This document shows positions 52,308 to 60,433 of a DNA stretch of 64,000 nt, piece after piece. Both the position numbers and the translations under genes were made by a program. Within the stretch, counting starts at the first letter, position 1; each line of letters opens with the position of its first letter. Under the pieces are notes generated by a model that saw only the letters and a list, made by a program, of their open reading frames with translations, had not been told where the DNA came from and did no database searches. The DNA lies in NCBI RefSeq assembly GCF_004786015.1, contig NZ_CP032096.1, positions 1,550,001 to 1,614,000 of the forward strand, written 5' to 3'. This DNA comes from Hydrogenovibrio crunogenus. Lineage in GTDB: Bacteria; Pseudomonadota; Gammaproteobacteria; Thiomicrospirales; Thiomicrospiraceae.

Positions 52308-52375
52308 GATGCTTCTCCTTTACGTATTCTCTTGTGTTTGTTTTTTTATTTAAAAATAATGTGGTTTAATCTGGT

Positions 52376-53059
52376 TTAACTGATTTCTCTAATATCATCT
52401 ATTTTGACTCTTTCTCCTGTAGCCAAAGTCGCTGTTGAACTACCATCCTCATTAATTGAGATTGAATTTACCTTAGATGGGACGATTGTTTTAATAGACT
52501 GTAATTCATCGTTTTTATCCAATCCGAAAACGGTCAAAGTATATTCTCCACTTGATGCGATATTACCCAGCTTATCTTTTCCGTCCCAGTTAACGGTCTT
52601 TTCACCGGCATTCAAGTCATCCACAAAGATTTCAGAGACCGGACCGTTGGCATCCGACACCACGACTGTCACATCTTTTAATGGCTGGTCCAGAGACAGT
52701 CGAATTGGTGTTTCAGAGCCTGCTTCATGAGACATCGTGTCGCCAATGGCTTGAACATTCTTACCAATTAATGAGGCCGATTGCATGACCTGCATATTTT
52801 GCAGCCCAGTCGTCATTGCCAGCATCGACTGGTTCATTTTAGTCGTTGCTTCTAACTGACTCATTTGGGTTAAATCGGTCACGAAATTGGTAGGATCCAT
52901 TGGTTTATTGGGATCTTGGTTTTGAAGCTGGGTGGTTAAGAGGCGAAGAAAGTCTGCCTGTCCCAACTGTTGATCTGGCGCATTCGACTTCCCATTCGTG
53001 GATTGCTGAAGCGCCTTCATATAGTCTGTATTATTGCTGCTGATTGCTGGAGTTGCCAT
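52376..53059 (-). CDS. flgD: Flagellar hook cap/assembly protein FlgD
   Basis: A 227-residue scaffold that caps the growing hook. LGQADFLRLLTTQLQNQDPNKPMDPTNFVTDLTQMSQLEATTKMNQSM is the signature of the N-terminal half. The second half has the Tudor/FN3-like pattern VNWDGKDKLGNIASSGEYTLTVFG. TAGGAG precedes the ATG. It lies between flgC and flgE as expected and is of normal length. Confidence 0.97.
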   Translation of the reverse strand: MATPAISSNNTDYMKALQQSTNGKSNAPDQQLGQADFLRLLTTQLQNQDPNKPMDPTNFVTDLTQMSQLEATTKMNQSMLAMTTGLQNMQVMQSASLIGKNVQAIGDTMSHEAGSETPIRLSLDQPLKDVTVVVSDANGPVSEIFVDDLNAGEKTVNWDGKDKLGNIASSGEYTLTVFGLDKNDELQSIKTIVPSKVNSISINEDGSSTATLATGERVKIDDIREIS

Positions 53060-53070
53060 CGGTTACTCTC

Positions 53071-53481
53071 CTATTTACCCATCTGAATGGTGCGTAACAA
53101 TAACTGTTTTGAAGTATTCAACACTTCAATATTCGTTTCGTAACTTCGAGAAGCACTCATCATGTTTGCCATCTCTTCTACCACGTTCACATTAGGTCGA
53201 TAAATATACCCTTCCGCATTCGCCATCGGGTGATTGGGGTTATATTCCATTTTTAAAGGGGCTTTGCTTTCCACAATATCATCCACCTTTACCCCACCAG
53301 CTGGTAAACCTGTTTCATTGTCCATAATGGTTTTAAAGACAGGCTGCTTGGAACGATAGGTTTCATCGGAGTTTGAACTGATACTGTCAACGTTCGCCAT
53401 ATTAGACGCTATCGTATTCAATCGAACAGTTTGAGCTTGCATTCCAGTTGCAGAAATATCTAACGTTGGAAACATCGACAT
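53071..53481 (-). CDS. flgC: Flagellar proximal rod protein FlgC
   Basis: A 136-residue rod protein. FPTLDISATGMQAQTVRLNTIASNMANVDSI is the conserved start, and YIYRPNVNVVEEMANMMSASRSYETNIEVLNTSKQLLLRTIQMGK the conserved end. GGAG lies about 7 bases before the ATG. It is separated from flgB by 2 bases and from flgD by 11. Confidence 0.98.
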   Translation of the reverse strand: MSMFPTLDISATGMQAQTVRLNTIASNMANVDSISSNSDETYRSKQPVFKTIMDNETGLPAGGVKVDDIVESKAPLKMEYNPNHPMANAEGYIYRPNVNVVEEMANMMSASRSYETNIEVLNTSKQLLLRTIQMGK

Positions 53482-53483
53482 GA

Positions 53484-53885
53484 TTATTCTCCTCTCAAGG
53501 CACCGCGGATGCCGGTAATACTGCTATTTAGAAATTCAAGCGTTGCTTGGTACTGCATTGAGTTTTCCATAAACTGCGCTTTTTCAATATGCGTTTCAAC
53601 CGTATTGCCATCCAAAGAAGGTTGTGTCGGCATGCGATACTTTAAATAATCTTCTGTACTGGCTTCTGCAAACCCTTCTATATGGCGACTGTTCGTCATT
53701 TTCAGATCAGGCTTATAACGCCCTTTATTCAAATCTTCTTCTGCCGCTTGCATTTCTTTTCGCCAGTCCACGTCCCTTGCTTTAAAATTCGGCGTGTCTG
53801 CATTGGCAATATTATTTGCCAGAATACTTTGGCGTTCTTTACGAACCGCTAAAGCATGTTCATGTATACCAAATACCGATTCCAT
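53484..53885 (-). CDS. flgB: Flagellar proximal rod protein FlgB
   Basis: A 133-residue rod protein. The start at 53885 (MESVFGIHEHALAVRKERQ) is chosen because AAGGA lies 8 bases upstream and the family starts there; the frame extends 18 codons further into the leader. ILANNIANADTPNFKARDVDWRKEM is the family motif. First gene of flgBCDE, with a sigma54-type element 90 bases upstream. Confidence 0.97.
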   Translation of the reverse strand: MESVFGIHEHALAVRKERQSILANNIANADTPNFKARDVDWRKEMQAAEEDLNKGRYKPDLKMTNSRHIEGFAEASTEDYLKYRMPTQPSLDGNTVETHIEKAQFMENSMQYQATLEFLNSSITGIRGALRGE

Positions 53886-53973
53886 AATCTTTTCCTTTTC
53901 CAGTCTGCTGTTTAGTTCGTAAAAACAAACAACCGTCAAAATTTTATTGTTTTTATTTTTCTAGGAAATCATT

Positions 53974-53989
53974 AGCAATCAGAATGCCA
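53974..53989 (-). promoter_or_regulatory. Sigma54-type promoter of flgB-flgC-flgD-flgE
   Basis: On the minus strand TGGCATTCTGATTGCT matches TGGCAYRNNNNTTGCW at all but one position. Confidence 0.8.
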
Positions 53990-54080
53990 ACCCTTTAAAA
54001 AAAATTAAAGTTGGCGAAAAAAGGCCGTATATCGGCAGAGAACTCAAAAACTTTAGAAAATAAATCACTTTTTTAAATTC

Positions 54081-54101
54081 TTTCGGCAATTTTTGCCGAA
54101 A
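54081..54101. repeat. 9-bp hairpin upstream of flgB
   Basis: TTTCGGCAA and TTGCCGAAA flank a 3-base loop. It lies about 90 bases upstream of the flgB sigma54 element, where an activator-binding site would be expected, but it also resembles a terminator stem. Confidence 0.45.
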
Positions 54102-54182
54102 ACAAACATAAGAAGTTGTTTTATAAAGATTTATTTAAAAGAAAATGACAAGATATTTTTCAAAGAAGAGTTAAAAGCGGCA

Positions 54183-54208
54183 AAAAATAACCAGGCCTGG
54201 GCATTTTT
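54183..54208. repeat. Extended CCAGGCCTGG palindrome, flgT-flgB gap
   Basis: AAAAAT, AA, CCAGGCCTGG, GC, ATTTTT: a 26-bp palindrome with 11 of 13 pairs complementary. The core is at 54191-54200, just downstream of the flgT stop. Confidence 0.8.
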
Positions 54209-54313
54209 CAATTTGAAAAAAATTAAGAACAAACGTTTAAAAATAAGAGCTTACAGAAAGAACTCTTCAGTGATTTGATTTTGAGAGGCATGCCAAAAAA
54301 ACGACACTTTAAA

Positions 54314-55654
54314 TTACCAGGACCGGACAGTGTCACCAACTTGAATAAGGCCCTCTTTCGCCAAAATTTCAGCAACAGCAAACTTGGACTGGATACGTTT
54401 AATCTTCAGAAAACCAGCCGGTTTAGAATCCAGCCCTAAATCCATTCCCTGATAACGCACAGGACGACCAAAGTTATGGTAAACGGCTAACTCATCCCCT
54501 ACACGAGCACCTGACTCGCGCGACAAGAAAACAATATACTCACCATCTCTGATGTCAATTATTCGGGTTTCAACAGGACGGCAGTTTAAATAGCTATAAA
54601 CTGATTGCGTTTGCTCTTGTAGTAAAGCGTGAAAAATCATACCCGTATCGGTAGCAAAAAATGCGTTGGTACCAAAAGGTCGATCTCGTCCCACAACCAC
54701 ATCGCCTTTAACATCAAAGCCTTTTCTATTCTGAGAAACCACTTTATGATTCACTAAGTCGACAACATAGAAATCAACTTCTATATAACGTGCATTTGGC
54801 TGGACTTCCCGGTTATAAAACCGCTTAATATCATTCCATAACTTAGGGTCTTCATTGTGAGCCGAGATCGAACGAATCACCGATAACAATAAAAACTGTG
54901 CGCCAGTGCTCTCACGAACTGGGTCTAATACTTCCGGAGATAAATTAGGACCTACCGCTTGGTTTGGGTCAATCACGGAAGAATCTTCGAGCATCAAAAG
55001 GTTTTGATAACCTTGGTTTTTTAAGCGTCTTTCCAATTCATTTTGATACCCGACCAATAAATTTGAAATATCAGCGGCACCATAAGAATCTGTCGTGACA
55101 GGTCGAGCAATGGCTAACTTAGGCTGATAATGGTTGCCAGGAATATTATTACAGGCTTTGGGGTCTTCTGTTAGACAAACTTCCATTCGAACTTGATAAG
55201 TTTGTAGCTTCTTGATTTCTTCTGGTGATTTTTTCAATCCTTTTTCATTAAAAAGATCATCAAACTCGGGCTCTTTCACCCCTTCATCCATAATGATAAA
55301 TTTAGAGACTTTACTGTGACTGGTAAAGTGTGTCATATCCTTGGTAAGTGTGTAATCTTTGACCACCTGATCGGAATCGATACTCAGATTGTTTTGCATA
55401 CTGGCAAGCTTCAGACCATTTCTTATCGCCATTTGCCGAGCGAAGGCTTTTGAAACATCTTCCGTAGAGGCCGTGCCTGTCACAACGACACAATGCTTAG
55501 GGTAGGCCTGAGAGGATTCTTTTACTTGAGAAGATTCCTTTAAAGGGGTCGCAGCAACGGCAATGGCACTAAACAAGAAAGAAACCAGCAAAAGAGTCCA
55601 TTCTTTTGCAAACAAATACTTCCTTAAACCCCACAATATCATCAGTTTTTCCAT
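54314..55654 (-). CDS. flgT: Flagellar H-ring protein FlgT
   Basis: A protein of about 446 residues, longer than Vibrio FlgT. The ATG at 55654 is used; a TTG two codons earlier and an ATG four codons later are alternatives. A signal peptide (VSFLFSAIAVAA) leads to the N-domain (HCVVVTGTASTEDVSKAFARQMAIRNGLKLASMQNNLSIDSDQVVKDY). The middle domain follows (QPKLAIARPVTTDSYGAADISNLLVGYQNELERRL), and then a C-terminal SH3-like domain ending AEILAKEGLIQVGDTVRSW. FlgT forms the H ring around the LP ring in Vibrio motors. It lies 14-20 bases after cheV. Confidence 0.9.
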   Translation of the reverse strand: MEKLMILWGLRKYLFAKEWTLLLVSFLFSAIAVAATPLKESSQVKESSQAYPKHCVVVTGTASTEDVSKAFARQMAIRNGLKLASMQNNLSIDSDQVVKDYTLTKDMTHFTSHSKVSKFIIMDEGVKEPEFDDLFNEKGLKKSPEEIKKLQTYQVRMEVCLTEDPKACNNIPGNHYQPKLAIARPVTTDSYGAADISNLLVGYQNELERRLKNQGYQNLLMLEDSSVIDPNQAVGPNLSPEVLDPVRESTGAQFLLLSVIRSISAHNEDPKLWNDIKRFYNREVQPNARYIEVDFYVVDLVNHKVVSQNRKGFDVKGDVVVGRDRPFGTNAFFATDTGMIFHALLQEQTQSVYSYLNCRPVETRIIDIRDGEYIVFLSRESGARVGDELAVYHNFGRPVRYQGMDLGLDSKPAGFLKIKRIQSKFAVAEILAKEGLIQVGDTVRSW

Positions 55655-55674
55655 TCTCAACCCATTGCTTTGAA

Positions 55675-56649
55675 TTATGACGCCTGTTTCTGTCTTTGGA
55701 CCGCGACAGCATCAATCCGGTCAATAATCGCTTGCGCCAACTCTTCTGGGTGCCATTTTGACATGAATTTATTAGCGCCGACTTTCTCGGTCAATGTATC
55801 ATTAAAGCCGCCACTGAGAGATGAACTCAAGACCACATACAAATCACTTAAACGTGGGTCTTTTCGAATATTGGTGGTTAAGGTATACCCATCCATTTCC
55901 GGCATCTCAATATCTGAAATAACCATCAAAACGCGTTCACCAACAGGCGGACTAATATCTTTATCCGCATCATCAGCCCACTTTTTCAAAAAGTCTAAGG
56001 CCATACGTCCATTGGTAACAATTTTGTTGGAGATGCCTAGTTTTTCCAACGTGGTTTTGAGTTGGTTTCGAGCAACGGCTGAATCATCGGCACCCAAAAC
56101 AAAGAAATCATGCCCTTTTGTCTTCGCCTGATTTTGGTGAAGAAATTCATCAGACATTTCTTCTTGTATACCTGACACTTCAGCTAAAACTTTTTCAACA
56201 TCGACAATTTCAACAATTTGCTCTTGTGCACGGGTAATACCGGTGAGGTAGTTTACGTTTTGCAGTGAGTCAGGAGGAGGTAAAATGTCTTCCCAGCGCA
56301 AGTGAACAATACGGTCAACGTCTTCAACCAAAAACCCTTGAACTGAACTGTTAAACTCCGTCACAATGGTCAAAGACTCACTGTATTTATCCCTTGGAAC
56401 GGCAGGTAAATCAAGCGATTTTGCTAAATCAATCATCGGCATCGTTTGCCCGCGAATATCAGACACACCAACGACTCGATCATCGGACTTAGGAACGGGT
56501 GAAATATAAGGCGTACGAATGACTTCTCTAACCTTAAAGACATTAATACCAAATAACTGATTGCCGTGGATTTTAAACAACAATAACTCCATGCGGTTCA
56601 TTCCCGCTAAAGACGTTCGTTGGTCAACCCCTTTTAGAAAACTTGACAT
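55675..56649 (-). CDS. cheV: Chemotaxis coupling protein CheV
   Basis: A 324-residue fusion of a CheW-like domain (about 20-165: MELLLFKIHGNQLFGINVFKVREVIRTPYISPVPKSDDRVVGVSDIRGQTMPMIDL) and a receiver domain (about 180-310). The phospho-acceptor Asp lies in VLMVISDIEMPEMDGYTL. AAGGTGG lies 6 bases before the ATG. It couples chemoreceptors to CheA and adapts by phosphorylation. A weak sigma28-like -10 (CTCGATAA on the minus strand at 56728-56735) lies upstream. The cheV-flgA-flgM region layout resembles that of Vibrio. Confidence 0.95.
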   Translation of the reverse strand: MSSFLKGVDQRTSLAGMNRMELLLFKIHGNQLFGINVFKVREVIRTPYISPVPKSDDRVVGVSDIRGQTMPMIDLAKSLDLPAVPRDKYSESLTIVTEFNSSVQGFLVEDVDRIVHLRWEDILPPPDSLQNVNYLTGITRAQEQIVEIVDVEKVLAEVSGIQEEMSDEFLHQNQAKTKGHDFFVLGADDSAVARNQLKTTLEKLGISNKIVTNGRMALDFLKKWADDADKDISPPVGERVLMVISDIEMPEMDGYTLTTNIRKDPRLSDLYVVLSSSLSGGFNDTLTEKVGANKFMSKWHPEELAQAIIDRIDAVAVQRQKQAS

Positions 56650-56759
56650 TTAAAGCCACCTTCACACTTTTATTTGTGCCATTGCGTTTGTTTCAACATA
56701 AACCTTTCGAATACTCTTAAGAATTTCTTATCGAGACAACAATGATAATTCATTCAATA

Positions 56760-56776
56760 TCAGTTAATATAACTGA
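56760..56776. promoter_or_regulatory. Inverted repeat in the cheV-flgA divergent promoter region
   Basis: TCAGTTA and TAACTGA are separated by 3 bases in the 166-base divergent gap, 40 bases before the flgA ATG. A possible operator; no matching regulator is known to me. Confidence 0.4.
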
Positions 56777-56815
56777 AAACCTAATAGCAAGCAAAATGCA
56801 ATCAAAAGTATCTAA

Positions 56816-57553
56816 ATGAGACCCATAAAACCGTATATTCAACACTTTTCTACCGCTCTTTTTCTTCTGAGTGCTTTACTGCTCAACAGTACCTTTGCGC
56901 AAGCGGAAAACCAATCTCTTAAACCTGAGAGTCAACCGCTTGACACCCTATACAACATGGTACGATCACACCTAAAGCAAAAAACTGACCAAAAAGTTTA
57001 TAACGCTCAAATTGATATTCGAGAATTCAGTCGTCGCTTGCAACTACCGAAATGCCAAGAAGCATTAGAATTAGAAGATAAAGCGCCAGAAAAACTGTAC
57101 GGAAGAATGACATTACGCGTGATTTGCCCTAGCCCGGAATGGAAAGTTTACGTCACTGCCACGGTAGAAGGAGATGTACCTGTTGTGATTACGACTAAAG
57201 CAATCTTGAAACAGGCCGTTATACAAAAAGAAGATGTAAAACGAATATTAGTTCCGTACCAAAAAACCAAAACAGGTGCTTTAATAGATATTGACAGTGC
57301 TATCGGAATGCGCGCGAAAAGAGGTCTATCCCCCAATAGCATTCTAACCGTTAGACAATTACAGCCACCTTATTTAGTTCTTGAAGACAATAATGTCACC
57401 ATCATTACCTATATAGGGAACATCAAAGTGGAATCTGTAGGTAAGGCATTAAAGGACGGTGTTAAAAACCAACAAGTGCCGGTTGAAAACTTATCTTCTA
57501 AAAAAATCATAAAAGGCATAGTTATTGCTCCGAACACAGTTCTCGTTCCTTAA
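56816..57553 (+). CDS. flgA: Flagellar P-ring assembly chaperone FlgA
   Basis: A 245-residue periplasmic chaperone. The signal peptide ends near TFAQA (about residue 30). The C-terminal SAF domain pattern is KAILKQAVIQKEDVKRI, then IGMRAKRGLSPNSILTVRQLQPPYLVLEDNNVTIITYIGNIKVESVGKALKDG, as in the family. The last residues (KKIIKGIVIAPNTVLVP) also match. Shine-Dalgarno match is poor. It assists FlgI assembly. It is divergent from cheV and followed by flgM. Confidence 0.95.
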   Translation: MRPIKPYIQHFSTALFLLSALLLNSTFAQAENQSLKPESQPLDTLYNMVRSHLKQKTDQKVYNAQIDIREFSRRLQLPKCQEALELEDKAPEKLYGRMTLRVICPSPEWKVYVTATVEGDVPVVITTKAILKQAVIQKEDVKRILVPYQKTKTGALIDIDSAIGMRAKRGLSPNSILTVRQLQPPYLVLEDNNVTIITYIGNIKVESVGKALKDGVKNQQVPVENLSSKKIIKGIVIAPNTVLVP

Positions 57554-57580
57554 ACAATACAATAAGTTTTTAAAAAAAAC

Positions 57581-57606
57581 TAAAGTTATTAAAAATTTGT
57601 CGATAA
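57581..57606 (+). promoter_or_regulatory. Sigma28-type promoter of flgM-flgN
   Basis: TAAAG, with a 14-base spacer after TAAA, then GTCGATAA. It shares spacing with the flagellin promoter and lies about 60 bases before the flgM ATG. Confidence 0.7.
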
Positions 57607-57667
57607 ATATAGTAGATACGAATAAATTAATTGTTAAAATACAAGGGACAAATTGGGGATTTAAGTC

Positions 57668-57973
57668 ATGGATATTAAAAATATCAATCAAAGTTTAGTG
57701 AATAATCGCTTAAATGATTCAGCGAACAATTCACCTAAAGGGAATGCAGCATCAAACCCTTCTAGCACATCTAAAAGTACTGACAAAGTCACGTTAACGG
57801 ACGTATCCTCTCAGGTTAATAGCCTCGAGAAAAAAGCGGCGGCAAGTGACATTGATAATTCAGCACGCATTGCGGAACTACGTGAAGCCATTAAAGATGG
57901 AAGCTATCAAGTAGATGCTGAAAAAGTCGCCAACAAGTTAATTCAAACTGAAGTTTTACTTGCTGGTAGTTAA
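57668..57973 (+). CDS. flgM: Anti-sigma28 factor FlgM
   Basis: A 101-residue protein. The disordered N-terminal half (MDIKNINQSLVNNRLNDS ... STSKSTDKVTLTDVSSQVNSLEKK) precedes the sigma28-binding helices (ARIAELREAIKDGSYQVDAEKVANKLIQTEVLL). These are diagnostic of FlgM. GGGGATT precedes the ATG. It is secreted through the finished hook, which releases sigma28 for the flagellin promoters. Its own sigma28-type promoter would give the usual feedback loop. Confidence 0.95.
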   Translation: MDIKNINQSLVNNRLNDSANNSPKGNAASNPSSTSKSTDKVTLTDVSSQVNSLEKKAAASDIDNSARIAELREAIKDGSYQVDAEKVANKLIQTEVLLAGS

Positions 57974-57997
57974 CACTCTGAAAGGACTGCATTATTT

Positions 57998-58486
57998 ATG
58001 AGTCAAGTAACTGAAACAAAAGATATTCCCCAACGTCTTACTCAGTTACTTGAGCATTTAAGAATGTTTGACTCTATTCTTGATCAAGAAGCAGAAGTTC
58101 TAAAAGCATCCGACATCTCCCCTTTAATTACCCTTCTAGAACAAAAAGAAACTTTGTCAGAGACTCTTACAGAAGAGTTTAACATCCTGTCTAAAAGCTT
58201 ATCACCTGATAAAAATGTTCAACTCTCTTTGCAAGAACTGTTATTGGTCGATTCGGTTAAGAATTTATCAACCCAAACACAGCAACATCTTCAAGAGGCG
58301 GTAGATTCAGCCATAAAATGCCATGAAAAGAATGTCATCAACGGCATGACTGTTCAAGCTTTAAAGAACATGAATCAAACTCTTTTAAATGTTTTCACTG
58401 GCCAGGATCAAAATGCACAAACTTATGGTGCCAGTGGTAAAACCGCTACTTCTGAAACAAAATCCAACCCTCTCGGAAAAGCATAG
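57998..58486 (+). CDS. flgN: FlgN-like chaperone for FlgK and FlgL
   Basis: A 162-residue helical protein immediately after flgM, the usual place of flgN. The pattern RLTQLLEHLRMFDSILDQEAEVLKASDISPLITLLEQKETLSETL, with the Lys/Glu-rich LLEQKE stretch, fits the FlgN helix bundle. AAAGGACT precedes the ATG by 13 bases. FlgN delivers FlgK and FlgL to the export gate. The C-terminal 25 residues are polar and variable. Confidence 0.9.
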   Translation: MSQVTETKDIPQRLTQLLEHLRMFDSILDQEAEVLKASDISPLITLLEQKETLSETLTEEFNILSKSLSPDKNVQLSLQELLLVDSVKNLSTQTQQHLQEAVDSAIKCHEKNVINGMTVQALKNMNQTLLNVFTGQDQNAQTYGASGKTATSETKSNPLGKA

Positions 58487-58512
58487 TAATCTATCTTACA
58501 TATAGACTTACT

Positions 58513-58528
58513 TGGCTTGTTTTCTGCT
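58513..58528 (+). promoter_or_regulatory. Candidate sigma54-type promoter of the PilZ gene
   Basis: TGGCTTGTTTTCTGCT has GG and GC correctly spaced and resembles the fliK element (TGGCTTG at -24), with two mismatches to consensus. Confidence 0.4.
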
Positions 58529-58615
58529 TAAGTAGAATTCAATACTAAAATCTTACATCCTGAAAGTATATGTTTTAATATATGCTTAATTTGAAAGTTA
58601 AAAGAGAAAATTAAA

Positions 58616-59191
58616 ATGGCCTCTAAAAATAGTCGTTCTTTCTTTAGAATTGATGTCATGCTCCCATGCAGCTACAGCATTCTTTCATCGGAAGAAGCCA
58701 AAAAGCAACCGCTTCCTCCTCAAGCTGACTCGAGTTATATCGAAAAGCACTTTATGAATAATTTAGCTGAATTGGACGAGCAAATTAGCACCATCGTTTC
58801 GCAAATTGGACAAAAAAGTAGCTTATTAGCAACAGCTCTGACGGCCTTAAATAGTAAACTGGATTTCTTGTTACAAACGGTTGATAAAAAACAACTGGTA
58901 CACGCAATTCCTCAGCAAATGGTGAACATCAGTGCAGGTGGCGTTGCCATTAAAGTAAATGAACCCGTCACAGAAACTGACAAAGTCGATCTTTTAATTC
59001 AACCTTTAGAAGAAGAGCCTCCGATACTGGTTCGATGTAACATTGTCAAAATCATCCCAGATAAGGATGTTGCTACAGCATCAACAGTGGCACTCGAGTA
59101 TGAAGATCTCTCTGAAGATGACCGTCGAAAACTGGTTTACTTTATCCAAAGTAAAGAAATTGAAATGGCGAACAAACAAAAACAACAATAA
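58616..59191 (+). CDS. PilZ-domain (c-di-GMP-binding) protein with inserted coiled coil
   Basis: A 191-residue cytoplasmic protein. The two c-di-GMP motifs are present but far apart: RSFFR (RxxxR, residues 7-11) and NISAGG (NxSxxG, near 103-108). Between them lies a helical, coiled-coil-like stretch of about 90 residues (YIEKHFMNNLAELDEQISTIVSQIGQ ... NSKLDFLLQTVDKK). The barrel then continues (ILVRCNIVKIIPDKDVATASTVALEYEDLSEDDRRKLVYFI). It lies after flgN, so a role in c-di-GMP control of swimming, YcgR-like or through chaperones, is likely. The arrangement differs from YcgR, which has an N-terminal extra domain instead of an insertion. Confidence 0.88.
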   Translation: MASKNSRSFFRIDVMLPCSYSILSSEEAKKQPLPPQADSSYIEKHFMNNLAELDEQISTIVSQIGQKSSLLATALTALNSKLDFLLQTVDKKQLVHAIPQQMVNISAGGVAIKVNEPVTETDKVDLLIQPLEEEPPILVRCNIVKIIPDKDVATASTVALEYEDLSEDDRRKLVYFIQSKEIEMANKQKQQ

Positions 59192-59225
59192 ACCATTCTC
59201 TAATTCTCTACCCCAGATATGCAAT

Positions 59226-59250
59226 AAAGCCCTTTTTTAAGGGCTTTTTT
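59226..59250 (+). terminator. Terminator after the PilZ gene
   Basis: AAAGCCCTT and AAGGGCTTT form the stem around a 4-base loop, with a run of T after it. Confidence 0.85.
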
Positions 59251-59359
59251 ATTGACTCCATTTTTTTTATACTTATCTGTAAAACACTACCGTTCTTTTT
59301 TAGCTTCCCCGCCATAACGACCTTTAAATATAAAACCTATTCAATACTATTTTAGACAC

Positions 59360-59383
59360 AAAAAAACCGGCTAAAAGCCGGTT
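59360..59383 (-). terminator. Terminator of the flgP-associated minus-strand cluster
   Basis: AACCGGCT and AGCCGGTT form an 8-bp stem around a 3-base loop; the minus strand continues with seven or more T. It faces the PilZ terminator, as expected for converging transcripts. Confidence 0.85.
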
Positions 59384-59448
59384 AAAAATTCTGAGTAAAA
59401 CATTCGATTCAGGTTCAAAAACCTTTCTTTTCACTTATTACAATACAC

Positions 59449-59745
59449 TTAAGGAAACGAATAACGATGATCTTTAAACGTTTTTTTCTTCTTTTTATTC
59501 GCTTCTTGCTGTCTTATAAAATCTTTTACTTCTAGTTTCAGTTGTTCAATATCTTTAAGTCCGTTTTTAAGTTCTTTCGAGTAAGATCGATTTTGCCTAG
59601 CTTGCTGTTTAATCAACTTGCTCTGCTTATAAACCTTACCTTCTAATATACGAACTCTTGTACTAATACTAGCAGCTTCCGCAATGGTCTGAAAGGTAAA
59701 CAACATCAACATTATAGAAACCACAAAGGTTATTTTTTTCATCAC
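59449..59745 (-). CDS. Small secreted coiled-coil protein, unknown function
   Basis: A 98-residue protein with a clear signal peptide (MMKKITFVVSIMLMLFTFQTIAEA, cleavage near 24). The mature part is helical and basic, predicted as a coiled coil (about residues 28-83), with a KKKKK cluster and a short tail. I do not recognise a family. It lies 40 bases after flgP on the same strand and before a strong terminator, so it is part of the flgP transcript. A periplasmic part for the motor disk, similar in position to FlgQ of Campylobacter, is conceivable, but there is no clear resemblance. Confidence 0.7.
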   Translation of the reverse strand: MMKKITFVVSIMLMLFTFQTIAEAASISTRVRILEGKVYKQSKLIKQQARQNRSYSKELKNGLKDIEQLKLEVKDFIRQQEANKKKKKTFKDHRYSFP

Positions 59746-59785
59746 CTTTCTCCTAAAGAAACACTAACACTTAATTCCTTAAGAG

Positions 59786-60418
59786 TTAACGTCCTCCAAT
59801 GCCTTGGAACTCATCTACTGAAATAGTCGTTTTTTTAGATTCATCATGGGTATAAACAAAGGTATTGTTAAAGAAGCTTTTATCAACATAAACTTCTAGG
59901 ATTGTCTCATAGTTATGATCAGCTAAAGGAGTAATACTGACAAGTCTAGCACCTCTTACCAGAGCATCAACCCTTGCTCTAAAACTATCATTTTGCGCTG
60001 TTAATGTAGCTACTGAAGTATTACTGTCAATTTTAATCCCATAAAGTTGTTCTGCAAGAGATCTATATGCATCTAATTTAGCAGAACGAATCGCCATTAA
60101 TCGACGTTGACCAGGCGTATATCCTTCAAAGGTACTTTCAGCGCCATAGCCAATACCTGAAATCTTAATCAATTCCGGCTCATGAGATTTTTTGTTCACT
60201 GTATAAACAACTTTTTGCTCTGATTCGGTATTTGATTTAGCCTTATCTTTTTCTACAGGCTCTACTTCGGCTTGCGCTTCAACCTTAATGCTATGTTTGG
60301 AATCAGCTACTTTAGGTTCCTGTTTTGATTGATATTCATTTTTAGTTGGTTGTGAAGTACAACCCGCTAATACAAAGGCACTGGTTAATGCCGTCAATAA
60401 TAAAGTCTGCTTTTTCAT
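59786..60418 (-). CDS. flgP: FlgP-like flagellar lipoprotein (LPP20 family)
   Basis: A 210-residue lipoprotein. The signal peptide ends in the lipobox LAGC (Cys near 20). A Lys/Glu/Gln linker of about 60 residues is longer than in Vibrio. The conserved domain (about 82-190) reads ISGIGYGAESTFEGYTPGQRRLMAIRSAKLDAYRSLAEQLYGIKIDSNTSVATLTAQNDSFRARVDALVRGARLVSI, the FlgP pattern. FlgP builds the outer-membrane-proximal basal disk in Vibrio and Campylobacter. It is flanked on both sides by unrecognised envelope proteins in the same orientation. Confidence 0.9.
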   Translation of the reverse strand: MKKQTLLLTALTSAFVLAGCTSQPTKNEYQSKQEPKVADSKHSIKVEAQAEVEPVEKDKAKSNTESEQKVVYTVNKKSHEPELIKISGIGYGAESTFEGYTPGQRRLMAIRSAKLDAYRSLAEQLYGIKIDSNTSVATLTAQNDSFRARVDALVRGARLVSITPLADHNYETILEVYVDKSFFNNTFVYTHDESKKTTISVDEFQGIGGR

Positions 60419-60433
60419 AACAGTTTCTCCGTT

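Larger units (their letters stand above)
53886..54313. other. flgT-flgB intergenic region
   Basis: 428 bases without a credible gene; a 61-codon plus-strand frame here is Lys/Asn-rich noise. It holds a sigma54-type element (53974-53989), a TTTCGGCAA/TTGCCGAAA hairpin (54081-54101) and the extended CCAGGCCTGG palindrome (54183-54208). Confidence 0.6.

Noticed and set aside
54093-54278. 61-codon plus-strand frame in the flgT-flgB gap
   Set aside because: Lys/Asn-rich sequence from AT-rich DNA, no ribosome-binding site, and it crosses the palindrome.
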